This document shows positions 1-9,500 of a stretch of 33,679 bases of DNA, one piece after another. The translations under genes were made by a program, and so were the position numbers. Source of the stretch: a virus; the IMG/VR virus record IMGVR_UViG_3300031576_000214, positions 1 through 33,679 of that record. One strand, given 5' to 3'. The notes beneath the pieces are model-generated. The model was given only the letters and a program-made list of their open reading frames with translations. It did no database searches and had not been told where the DNA came from. Numbering within the stretch: position 1 is the stretch's first letter; every line of letters begins with the position of its first letter.

Positions 1-53
1 GGCTTAGTTACATCTTTGGCATTATCAATAAAGTCTTTTGTTTGTTTGTCCAT
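1..53 (-). CDS. 5' end of a gene leaving the window (partial)
   Basis: An ATG at 53 follows an AAAGGGGAT ribosome binding site at good spacing and opens a frame that stays open to the window edge. Only 17 codons are visible (beginning MDKQTKDFIDNAK), too few to identify the product. It is the first gene downstream of the endolysin and is separated from it by the 147-bp region that holds repeat and palindrome elements, so it may have its own control. Confidence 0.6.
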   Translation of the reverse strand, partial: MDKQTKDFIDNAKDVTK

Positions 54-200
54 AACATCCCCTTTGTGATTCACCTTTGAGTCAAGGTGAGTCACATGAG
101 TCACTTCTGGTCATCTGACCGAGCAATGCTCCTATAAAGAAAATTGTCTCATAGTCATTTATTACCAGCGCAATAGGGGATTAAATTAAAACTTGACTTC
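54..200. promoter_or_regulatory. Intergenic region with heptamer array and palindromes
   Basis: This is a gene-free 147 bp. It contains four TGA(G/T)TCA heptamers starting at 67, 78, 88 and 97 (TGATTCA once, TGAGTCA three times), spaced 11, 10 and 9 bp, so roughly one helical turn apart. A palindrome GGTCATCTGACC lies at 109-120, and GAGCAATGCTC (5-bp arms) at 121-131. Such phased, dyad-like elements look like a binding site for a regulator of the downstream partial gene. No convincing -35/-10 pair was found, so the promoter itself is unassigned. Confidence 0.45.
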
Positions 201-560
201 TTAAACTGGCCGACCGTTTGAATCGTAAGCCCAATAGGTGATGATTGAGACGCCTCTATCCATAAAATCAAAATGACACATTGAATTATGAAGGTCTAAA
301 CCAAGTCCCAAGATAGGATGTACGGTCTTATTCTCTAAAACCTTGGCTGCCACTTTTATTGGACTCACGTTTGGAATAATAATGTCCACAGCGACGGCTT
401 TTAGGTGGGCACTGTTTTTGGCCCCGCCTACTCGTTCGTTCTCATCTGCGCTTCGATAACCGGACGTTACCGTAACATTGCCATACTCTTTTTCTAGGAA
501 ATTGACCAGATTGATAACAGACGAACTACATTTTGCGATTTTATCTTTGTTGGTAATCAT
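201..560 (-). CDS. Endolysin, M15-family peptidase
   Basis: A 119-aa protein that probably cleaves peptidoglycan peptide cross-bridges at lysis. It shows the zinc peptidase M15 pattern: SGYRS at residues 33-37, then N(x)nVGGA, then SAHLKAVAVD with H52 and D59 as ligands, and a final CHFD with H96 and D98. The usual glycine of the SxHxxGxAxD motif is alanine here, a mild departure. Its start is taken at ATG 560, where it overlaps the stop of the spanin-like gene (ATGA); an upstream in-frame start at 638 would run back through that gene. There is no signal peptide, so release would depend on a holin, consistent with the neighbouring membrane genes. Confidence 0.85.
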   Translation of the reverse strand: MITNKDKIAKCSSSVINLVNFLEKEYGNVTVTSGYRSADENERVGGAKNSAHLKAVAVDIIIPNVSPIKVAAKVLENKTVHPILGLGLDLHNSMCHFDFMDRGVSIITYWAYDSNGRPV

Positions 561-862
561 AGAAGGAAAATTCCCGTAGCAATTCCAAAAGCAAAACCCA
601 AGGCTATATTTGCAACGTCCTTCGCGGGTATCACCCAAAGAATCATTTCTTCTTTTGCCTCAACTTTACAGCGCCCTAATTTTTCCGATAAGTCATCGTT
701 CGCTTCGACGTACTTAACGAGTTTTTCTTGACAGACTTGGAAGTCTTCACTTTTTAGGATTTCTAGTTTTGAGCAAGTTCCAGCGTGTAATGAGGTCGAC
801 ATCAGTAGGGCGAGGAATAAACAAGAACCTAAAAATAGCTTTGATAATTTTTGTAAGCACAT
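557..862 (-). CDS. Secreted, C-terminally anchored protein, spanin-like
   Basis: A 101-aa protein with an N-terminal signal peptide (basic start, hydrophobic stretch about residues 9-22, likely cleavage after LHA at about 27). A charged, probably helical middle follows, and then a C-terminal membrane segment (about residues 83-101, ending in FGIATGIFLL). That topology, periplasmic body plus C-terminal anchor, recalls a one-gene (unimolecular) spanin. A typical lipobox is not evident: LGSC at 11-14 sits before the hydrophobic core. The gene has a strong G-rich SD at 866-871 and overlaps the endolysin start. The lysis role is inferred from topology and position. Confidence 0.5.
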   Translation of the reverse strand: MCLQKLSKLFLGSCLFLALLMSTSLHAGTCSKLEILKSEDFQVCQEKLVKYVEANDDLSEKLGRCKVEAKEEMILWVIPAKDVANIALGFAFGIATGIFLL

Positions 863-881
863 TAAGCCCCCCTTGGATTAT

Positions 882-1121
882 TTATTTATTTACCGTAATA
901 CTTGTCTTTACCGCTTCAAAAGTAATGAAGCCAAAATAAATGAAATTACCAATATTAAAAACTGTGTAGACATAAAGTTTTAAAATCTCGTCCTGTAATA
1001 ATATCATCAGGATTCCCGATATGATGACATTGAGGAATTGATAAAATGACTTACGGCTCTCGGTCATCTTGATAACAAGAACCCCTAACGCTTTCAAAAA
1101 CTCTTTTAAAAATTCAATCAT
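882..1121 (-). CDS. Putative holin
   Basis: A 79-aa protein with two hydrophobic segments (about residues 35-48, VIISGILMILL, and 53-72, YVYTVFNIGNFIYFGFI) and a charged N-terminal helix. It sits directly upstream of the spanin-like and endolysin genes. Small size, two membrane spans and lysis-cassette position fit a holin, which would form membrane lesions that release the endolysin. The start is taken at ATG 1121, overlapping the stop of the upstream gene (ATGA) with GGAG upstream; the longer frame from 1136 lacks support. No family motif confirms it. Confidence 0.55.
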   Translation of the reverse strand: MIEFLKEFLKALGVLVIKMTESRKSFYQFLNVIISGILMILLQDEILKLYVYTVFNIGNFIYFGFITFEAVKTSITVNK

Positions 1122-1366
1122 CCTACACGCTCCCAAATCTCTGGGTGAGAGTATATACTTTTTGCTATCGTATACGGAGTGGTAAAATCAGTTATCCTAT
1201 TTATGTCAAAATCAAAGTTATCTTTTTCGTGGGCTTCGTTAGTTAGCTCTGAACAGTAATCACCATTCTTACCAACGCCTTTAAACATCCAATCAATTCT
1301 CAACCCACAAATAATAATTATTAAACCTATCGCATACCATGAATAAGGGACACCAACCCTAGACAT
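1118..1366 (-). CDS. Small membrane-anchored protein of the lysis cassette
   Basis: An 82-aa protein with one N-terminal membrane segment (about residues 9-24, SWYAIGLIIIICGLRI) followed by a polar, acidic region. The single N-terminal anchor with an outward-facing tail is the topology of an inner-membrane spanin or holin-control protein, but no coiled coil or family motif is visible, so the role is left open. It is overlapped by the holin-like gene (ATGA at 1121-1118). The only clear SD (AAGGAG) lies about 14 nt from the ATG, further than usual. Confidence 0.5.
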   Translation of the reverse strand: MSRVGVPYSWYAIGLIIIICGLRIDWMFKGVGKNGDYCSELTNEAHEKDNFDFDINRITDFTTPYTIAKSIYSHPEIWERVG

Positions 1367-1395
1367 TAAATGCTGTCTTACTCCTTGCTCATTAA

Positions 1396-1476
1396 CTACC
1401 TTTCGTCTCCAAACTTCATAATCTTTGGTAGATTATTCGCTTTCAATAAAACAACATCGCCTACTTTTTTAAACAT
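1396..1476 (-). CDS. Possible 26-aa microprotein
   Basis: This short frame begins at ATG 1476, one base after the stop of the upstream structural gene, with AAAGG about 10 nt upstream, and ends in TAG at 1396. The peptide begins MFKKVGDVVLLK. Its spacing fits the coupled organisation of the other genes, but at 26 codons it could be chance. It is the only coding candidate in the 111-bp gap between the neighbouring genes. Confidence 0.3.
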   Translation of the reverse strand: MFKKVGDVVLLKANNLPKIMKFGDER

Positions 1477-1477
1477 A

Positions 1478-1870
1478 TTAAAACTGCCTTTCTGCTCTAA
1501 GAATTCCTTTAACAATAAACGCCGATGGAACTGTCCCGTTATAAACAGTGATTCTTAGAATAGCCCCCGCAGGTATTTCTCCTATTTTTGGTGATAACAA
1601 TTCTATCGCTTCGGGTATCAACTCAATAACAGTAGTAAATATTCCAACCACCGCACCATTAACATGGTTGATAACAAAAGCTGTCATAAACGCATCAGAA
1701 GGGACAGTGATTGACGACCAAATCTTAGCCAATGAAATTAACATATCTGCACTAAATTGAAGGTCTCTAGCAATGCTCGCATCACCTATCCCTAATTGAA
1801 AGTTAAGACGTGCCCCATCCCCAACGCCTTGATTGTCTCCCGCACTTGTAAAATAAACACTTGTGCCCAT
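1478..1870 (-). CDS. Unknown, probable virion/tail-tip protein
   Basis: A 130-aa protein with a good SD (AAGGGGAATTT before ATG 1870). It is rich in small and beta-forming residues with no signal peptide, and has a long hydrophobic-alternating stretch (VVGIFTTVIELIPEAIELL, about residues 73-91). It lies between a fibre-like gene and the lysis cassette, so a minor structural role is inferred from context. No family recognised. Confidence 0.6.
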   Translation of the reverse strand: MGTSVYFTSAGDNQGVGDGARLNFQLGIGDASIARDLQFSADMLISLAKIWSSITVPSDAFMTAFVINHVNGAVVGIFTTVIELIPEAIELLSPKIGEIPAGAILRITVYNGTVPSAFIVKGILRAERQF

Positions 1871-1879
1871 AAATTCCCC

Positions 1880-2959
1880 TTATGTATTAATTGGTATCAG
1901 TTTAAATAATGTTGATAGATAACGCTCGGTTGCAAGCACGCCTGTCCTAGTTGCAAATTCAAGGTCAATAGTACGACCACTTTGAGCGGGCACTATCACT
2001 GACTCATCAGAAAAAATATCTGTATATAATTGGTCTGTAACCAACATTCTTAAAAATGATAATTGATTAATCCCTTGTATCCTCACAACCCCAGTAGTCG
2101 CCGCTGAATCTGTTACCGCAGTCACGTCTTGAACCCCAGTATCGCCTGCTTGAAGCGTAGCCCTAATTCGCCTGCCCACAACCGCACCAGAAGGCATAAT
2201 AGCTGTCGCAGTCCTACCGCCAACACCATCTTGATTAACGTACGTTATTGCTAAAGTATCAGCCGTGGCAGATAACGCCGTAGTTACTTCCGCTTCTAAT
2301 ATTCCAAAAAAATGCGGTACGGGTGCTGAAAACCCTGAATCAGTAAAAACATTCGTGCCAGTATTAAACGAACCAAAATTTATTTTTTCCACAAGCCTAG
2401 ACAATCCGCTTGTATTACCAGCGAACCCGCTAAATCTAATAAGATTAAATGCGTAACCAGCAGGAACCGTGTAACTTAACGCCATCACATATTCGTTAGC
2501 CGCAATCGTCGCAATACTTGCGTTTGTATAATTTATCCCTTGTGATTGAAAATTTGTCTGCGGTTTATGGGAGACTTTAATATCTAACCCAGAAGTCAAT
2601 GTCACTTTTGTGTTCAATGCACTTAAAGTTGTTTCACTTGCTCTAGTGCTAAGTGGGACATCAATATCTGTATTTATCGCAATCAATTCAGCCAACACCA
2701 AAAGCTGTGTCGCTTCCGCATTTCTCGTAGACAAAGCAACATCTAAATCAGTATTGATTGCAGTTAATTGGGCTAGTATTAAAAGCGAAGTAGCTTCGGT
2801 AGCTCTCGTTAAAAGAGTGGCTTGGCTTGCTCTTGTTGATAAGGCCACATCAAAATCAGCATTGATTGCCACTAACTCTGCTAACGCCAAAAGCAACGTG
2901 GCTTGTGTTGCTAGTAATTCATTTCCATTTTTCTCAACACCATCTATTATCTGTTTCAT
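1880..2959 (-). CDS. Fibre-like virion protein with coiled-coil repeats
   Basis: A 359-aa protein. The N-terminal third has three related units of about 25 residues at about 24-48, 60-84 and 87-111, each with the pattern L-x-LA-x-L-x-AIN-x-D-x-D-x-LSTR. They are followed by ETTLSALNTKV, typical of trimeric coiled-coil stalks in phage fibres. The C-terminal two thirds are beta-rich and lack cysteines. The start is set at ATG 2959, overlapping the upstream stop (ATGA) with AAAGG in front, rather than the longer frame from 2992. The role, a host-contact or tail-tip fibre, is inferred from architecture and neighbours. Confidence 0.65.
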   Translation of the reverse strand: MKQIIDGVEKNGNELLATQATLLLALAELVAINADFDVALSTRASQATLLTRATEATSLLILAQLTAINTDLDVALSTRNAEATQLLVLAELIAINTDIDVPLSTRASETTLSALNTKVTLTSGLDIKVSHKPQTNFQSQGINYTNASIATIAANEYVMALSYTVPAGYAFNLIRFSGFAGNTSGLSRLVEKINFGSFNTGTNVFTDSGFSAPVPHFFGILEAEVTTALSATADTLAITYVNQDGVGGRTATAIMPSGAVVGRRIRATLQAGDTGVQDVTAVTDSAATTGVVRIQGINQLSFLRMLVTDQLYTDIFSDESVIVPAQSGRTIDLEFATRTGVLATERYLSTLFKLIPINT

Positions 2960-3570
2960 GTCCGAACCTTTAAAACCACATCGAGCAGACACGCCCCCGC
3001 AGTCTGGCTTACCTGAACAGTAATATTATCCCCACCATCAAAAGCATCATTAAAATCCAAAACAAAATTCTTTGCCATAGTGTTATACCCGTAATTTAAA
3101 ACAGTAGTGTCAACCGAACCGCCCCACAAAATTGTCCCTTGGGCACTTAAAACAGTAATTGTTTTTAATTCCGTTGTGGAGAAATTTAATTCCAAAGTAT
3201 CAAAGATAAAATCTTTTGGTAATGCAGTAGTAACGCTGTAAGCGGAAGCCTGTAAATTAAACCCTAAACTTTCAATCGCATTTTGTACTATCAAGAATTC
3301 CCCCCCTGCCCATGGGATTAGTTCGGTCTCAACATCCCCACTAAGCGGTAGTACAGACACCCTTAATTCGTAAACACTTACTGGGTCTGTGGTCTTATCT
3401 AACACCTTGATAATATCATTCCTACGCAGACTTTCTTTAACAGAATTAAAGAATCCGTCCGCGCTTATTGTGTCTAAATCATCAACATCCCCGAGATAAC
3501 TCCATAATTGGAATGAGACACCGCTCTTAACATGGCTCCCAATATTCCCAAATTTTTTAGGCTCAAACAT
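2956..3570 (-). CDS. Virion protein related to the capsid-adjacent protein
   Basis: A 204-aa protein. Residues about 12-75 match the small protein encoded next to the capsid gene (19504-19758) in order and spacing: HVKSGVSF, W-x-Y, D-x-x-T, DGFF, DIIKVL, SVYEL. The remaining 130 residues are beta-rich and unique. The start is ATG 3570, overlapping the stop of the 2025-aa gene (TAATG); a frame opening at 3642 lies inside that gene and has no SD. The SD before 3570 is weak, so coupling to the upstream gene is likely. The function is probably virion decoration or a tail-tip component. Confidence 0.6.
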   Translation of the reverse strand: MFEPKKFGNIGSHVKSGVSFQLWSYLGDVDDLDTISADGFFNSVKESLRRNDIIKVLDKTTDPVSVYELRVSVLPLSGDVETELIPWAGGEFLIVQNAIESLGFNLQASAYSVTTALPKDFIFDTLELNFSTTELKTITVLSAQGTILWGGSVDTTVLNYGYNTMAKNFVLDFNDAFDGGDNITVQVSQTAGACLLDVVLKVRT

Positions 3571-6500
3571 TATTTTTTCTTTTCTGAGCCTTGACCAAAC
3601 CACCAGTAATAGAATTTCCCAATCATAGGAATATTTGACCATGTATCCCAGTCTTTAATATCCCTGGGTTTTTTATTAAACATTCTCCCGACATCTTTAT
3701 AAATATCATCAAATAATTTGAATGGCGGCAAAATCTGCCTGCCGAGCGCTGACATCAAACCTTCTCGTCTGGCTTGATATAAAACCCATTTCTGGAAACC
3801 GAACATTTTAAAAATATTATTCACCATGTAATCAGTAGGCTCAGGACTTCTTCCTAATAGAAAATCTTTTATCCAATCAGCGGAAGCGCCTGTCAGCATC
3901 AGGAAAAACATTAACCGGCCAAGATTGGCAACGCCCTGTAATTTGTTATCCCCGATCTGTTCAATAACTTCTCTCCTCATAAAATCCATACGTTTGATGG
4001 TGAATGATTTTAACGCATAAAATACACGCGAATTACCACCGGATGTATAACCCTCTGGCATTTCACTGAGCGATACCGGCTGTAATTCGGCCAATTCGTT
4101 ATACATTAAATATTTTACATTTTGGCTTATATTCCCAGTCTTTAAATCATCCATAACTTGGCCTGATTCTTCGCCAAAAATATCATCCATTTGATCTTTG
4201 AATTCTTGGTTATTTGAATTCGCCAAATCTTTATATTTTTCATAAGTAGCATTTACGAAAGTCTCTTTGCCTAACTTGTCCATAAAAGCAAACCCTGTCC
4301 ATTTTAAAAGTTTTTCTACTGCCTTACTGCTAGATTTTGCGTCTGTAAACTCTTGTGATATTTGCTCAAATCCTAAATCTTTTACGGTAATCCCCTTACC
4401 GGAAAGACTCGCAGCCAACCCTTTTAAAGTATTGAATACGCCCGCTTTATAAAGAGTCACGCCCATATCTTCCAACTGAGTGATCGCCGATATCGGGCTG
4501 CCAAGCAAAGTAAGATAATTAAAATCCCTGTATAAACTCCAAATACCAGAAACACCCTTAGTATTAAATCTGCTTTTTAAAAGTTGCTTTGTTAATTTTT
4601 CATCCTGGACAGTAATGTCACCTTGTTTAATCATTTCATTTACAACATGCCCGATACTCTTATCAATATCATCTTCTGATTTTCCAAAAAATCTTCTAGC
4701 CTCTATCGCATCCGCCATCGCGCCCACATAATCCATGATCGCTTGCGCCGAATCTTTATAAAAAAGATTCAAATCGGGCGTGAGTTCAATTATCATTCGT
4801 TCTTTGGTAAAGCTAGGCTTAGAAAGTAAAATCTTTCCATCCCCAAACCCCCTGATTAATGTACTAATAAACCCAGCCTTTTCTTCATCAGTCATTAACC
4901 TGCCTATTTCTTTTTCTTTTTCTTCTATCTCAGCTTGTATTTGCGACCATTGGGGAGTGCCTTTTATGTAAGACATAAACTTAATAGGGTCTTTCACCCT
5001 TCGCGGGAAATAATTAATAAGATATCCAATCCCAAGCTGGACATCGTTTGTCTCGTCGTATATTTCTTCTAATAATTTAACAACTGCATCATATTCATTA
5101 CGCATTCCCACCCTGTCAACAATCTCATTTATTTTAATAATATCCGAAAGTTTCAATGCTAAATCTAAAGTTTTCATATCTTCTAACTTTAATTTATGGA
5201 ATTTCTCGACAAACGGACGAATAACTTCCAGCCCTTTCTTCTTGCCTTGCAATACTCTAAAATCAAACTTTCTAATTGCCTCTTTTAATTTCGGGCTTAT
5301 ATCCCCCAACCTAGTACTAATAGGCGTTAGTTTAGAACTGGCAAACTCACCAGCAGACTCAAAAGCGTCTCTAATTGCGCTGTCTTTTTCTGTGGCAACT
5401 AACAAATTCAAATCATAAATACTCTGAGGCGTAGCAGGTTTTGGCATTCCTCTAGTTTTCAATACTTCCGCAGTCCTGCTCTTTTTTAATCGTTCTTCTA
5501 TTTTCTGTATTGAACCTTCTATATCTTCCCCTTGCATTTCAAATTCAGTTTGTTCAATATTCTTTTTAACGTACTCATTAATAAATTGAGTTTTAGAACC
5601 AATTTTATGAAGTTCTTCCAACACTTGTTCTTCTGTCATATTCAAAACATCAGCCCATTCATCAAGCGCTTGTGCGTTAGGATTTTTAGTTCTTACAGAA
5701 ATTGGCACGCCATATCTATCCATCATTCCTTTCGATTCCTCAGTTAGCCTGATTTTTTCTCTAAATATTTCAGAGATAGGTAATTCATTAAATGCCTTAA
5801 CCGCTTGTTCTTTAGCAAGTTTTGTGCTGATCCCAGAAATAACTTTCAATGCCTCTACTTCCGCTTGAATATCTTCCAATTCTAATTTCGCTTCGGCACC
5901 ATATTTATCAATCAATTCTTTTCGTTTCTTTTTTATTTCTTCTAGCTTTTGTTTGGCGTTTTGAAATAAAGTTATGTCTCTTTCTTCTATTTGATCTTTC
6001 TGCTCCTCAATCGCTTGTTCTATTGTTATATCTGAGTCAATTTCTGCCACCCTATCAGCGGGAATACTTAACATCTCATCATAGAATTTTCTAATATCAT
6101 CATTTAATTCAATTTTTAATCCAGCAGCTTCCTGAATTGATTGAATGGTTTGATAAATAGTAATTAACCATTCTTTAAATCTTTCAAAAGCATCAGCCAA
6201 TTTTTCATTTGGCGCCTTACCTTCTCTTAAATACATCTCAAACCCAGTGGCGAAACTTTCTTGGAGTTTCACATATTCAGCGTCCGTTAATTCTGTTAAT
6301 GGTTTGTTAGCAACCGTTGCCCATTTGAATACAGCGTCTAATTCATCGGGGATATTTTTTAAATAGTATTGTAAGAATGCGTGGGCTGATTCGTGAATGA
6401 AAGTAGAACGGTCTGCATTTTTAAAAATAGCGATTAGGTCTGCTTCGGGGCTAAATGCACCACGTTTACCTTGAAATAATGGTTGCCCAGCCATTACAGA

Positions 6501-9500
6501 TTCCTTCATTTGCGGAGTTATTTCTAATCCATGAGCTGTAAATGAAGTTATTTTTTCGCCATCTTTTAATTCAAATTGCATGTCCTGACGTTCTAATGTT
6601 ATGTCCTCAACCTTAGAGTCAAATTTCTTCCCAAACTTATTCGCATAATCCACAAGAATTTTGTCGTAAAATCCTTTCATTCCTTCGCCACCGACTTGAA
6701 AACTCTTCCCTTCTATACGACCGCGATATTCTTCATTCTCTAAAGGAACAAGAGAATCACCTTTATTCTCAATAATATCTTTTGAAACATCTTTGCCAAT
6801 CAAATCACTTAATTGGCTTTCAGTTAAATTTTCCTTTGTTATTTTTTCGACACCGTTTTTTGTGCCGATAACTGCATAACTTCCATCTTTATCTTTAATG
6901 TATTCAATAGCGTCCACTTCTTTTAATAACGCTTCTTTATATCTAACAGCCTGTTGCTCTCCAGTTGTCCAACCAACTTTGTCATAACCTTTTTCAACTG
7001 CCTCACGCATGATTCTTCTAAATGCCAATTCATGCCATGTCTTTTTAAACGGCGCATCAGGGACGCCTCTAGCCCCCTCGCTAAGCTGATTAACTTTTTC
7101 TTGAAGTGCCATTTCTTTTGGAGCTAATTCTTCAATGCTCTTTTCTAATTCTTTTATTTCATCTTTATATTCGTTAGCATTAACAGCATCTTTATAATCA
7201 TTTAATTTCTTATATTTTTCTTGAAGCTCTATCTGAACTTTTCCCCATTCTTTTTGATATTTATCGAATTCTGCCTTACCTTTTCCTTGATATCCTTTTT
7301 TCCTACCTGCTTGATGCCAGTCACTTTGAATTTCTTCAACAAATAAAACCTTATTTCCATCATTATCAACACGATCATTTAAACGAAAATGTGCCAACAC
7401 ATTTCTTTCATCCCAATGACCGCCCTTATACATGCTTTGAGAAATAGAACTACTTCCAAGGAGCTTATTTAATGTAGCTCCACGTTTCAATTCTTCGTTC
7501 GTAAGGGGAATGCCACTGTTATATTTATCATTTAAAGCCTTCAACTCTTTTTGATCTTTGCTAAGATTAACATCTGGAAACATCATTAAAACTTCGCGGT
7601 AATTTTCGCCGCCAGATAATTGCCATCGTGAGAATTTTGTTATACTTTTTGGGGCATCAGCCTCTCGCTGTAATCTAGCCAATTCGTTTATAGCTTCATG
7701 TGGCCATTTATAAGATAATTCTGTCCCATATTTTTCTATTGATTCTTGTCTGAATCTATTTAACGCATTTAATTCTTTAAATTTACCTTCTTCTTTTGTG
7801 ATTTCTTCTAATTTCATCTCATTAGATTTTAAATGATTAAGCAAAGCCTCTTTTGTGGGCTTCGGGTTTGCTTTTAAGAATTCATCCAATCCTGACCAGT
7901 CTTTTTCTTCTTGTTTAATATCTTTAACAATCCCTCGAACCTGTTCAGCGGTAGCAATATTCGGCATCTTTTCACTCAGCGTTTTTTGAAGATTAGAATA
8001 AAACATTGGAGTTTCTTTGGATTGAAACAAACCGCCCGCAGGTACAGCCTCCATTCTCTTGACTACAGGAAGAATTTCTTTTGAAATTTCCGTTCTCGTT
8101 TTCCCTGTCCTAATTGCGATCTTTTGAATAGCCGCATCCCAAATTGCAATATTCGCGTCAAGTGTTTCAGAAGGAATGGCTTCACCGACCATAGCTTTAA
8201 AATTTTGAATTTGCTCTGTGTATTCCAATCCATCGGCTTCTATTTCCTGTCTTTCAATGCCATTGACCAAGTTTTGTTTTTGGGTTTCTGATAAAGCCTG
8301 TACATTCGCTACGTTCGCTTGAATTTGTTCAGGATTTTGGCCCCTCGTGACCTTATCCAAAACTCTAGCGCCAGCAAGGGAAGTCCCGCCGAATAAGCCA
8401 ATAACGCCAATATCAATGAGCCATCTATCTGGGTCTTGATAATGAAATAAAGCGTTTGCCAGTTTGTCCGGCGTAATTTCGCCATCTAATCCCGTGGCTA
8501 CAGTAAGAAAATCAGATAGTCTTTCCTCTCCCAATTCTTCAAGTAACCCGTCATATCCCCAAGTCGCTACGCCTTTTGCAAAGCCCACGCCCTTAGTCTT
8601 CATTGTTAAATCGTCAAGTTTTGCCATGAACCCTTTTGGAAGCCTGGCTGTGACTTGATTCTTAAAAGGTTTAAATAAGAATGCGCCAGCCATTTCGGTC
8701 GAATTTTCAATCCAAGTTTGACCGATTGCTTTTAATACCGCAGTCGTTGGTTTAATTGATGCCTCTTTAAAGAAAGCCTGCCCCTTATCAGTAATCGCAA
8801 AGCTATCATTTACATATTGGTTAGTAATGTTTTTCCCAAGTTTTGCATACATCACATAACCGGTAGTTAATGTTTTGGGCGCAGCCGTTATGAGTAACCC
8901 TCTCGCTGTGACCTGGGCAGTTCTTTGTATTCCTTTTTCAATTAATTCTTTAATGCCCTTTTTCGCGACCTGCGCGGCCACTTTCCCACCTACAGCTACC
9001 GGAGCTAAACCACCCCATGACGCAGCAACCGTAGCTAATTCAATAGCGAACTTTGGCATCTTGGCAAAGTTATAAACAATATTTCCGCCAAGACTAAATC
9101 CTCTTATCTGCATCTGCGCCTGGGTATCTAAGTATTTATAAATTAACGCCTGTTCTTCGGGAGTTGCACTTTTGGGATCTTTTTGTATTTTCTGCATAAT
9201 CCTAAAAACATTTACGTCTTTTGCAATAGATATCGCATCCGCATAAGGAACTACGTCTTCCAACCCTTCACGATAAATAAACTTTCCCGATTCAAGCATC
9301 CCTATTGGCCCAAGTTTATTTATCTCAGCCAATTTATCTGGTGTGTATAAATTTTGAAACCACATCCCATTTTGTTTTACAAAATCAGTCCCGCCATTTA
9401 ATGAATCAACTGGCACGCCACTATTCAATGCCTGTGTATTTATCTTTCCAGTATAAGATTCAATCGGCTCTCTGTTTTCTGGGATAGTGCTTAAATATTC

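Noticed and set aside
1370-1558. 62-aa ORF on the plus strand
   Set aside because: It spans the end of a well-supported minus-strand gene and a gap, with no SD or recognisable content.
1478-3570. Diversity-generating retroelement target
   Set aside because: Bbp19-like context raised the idea, but no reverse transcriptase, template/variable repeat pair or C-type lectin motif was seen.
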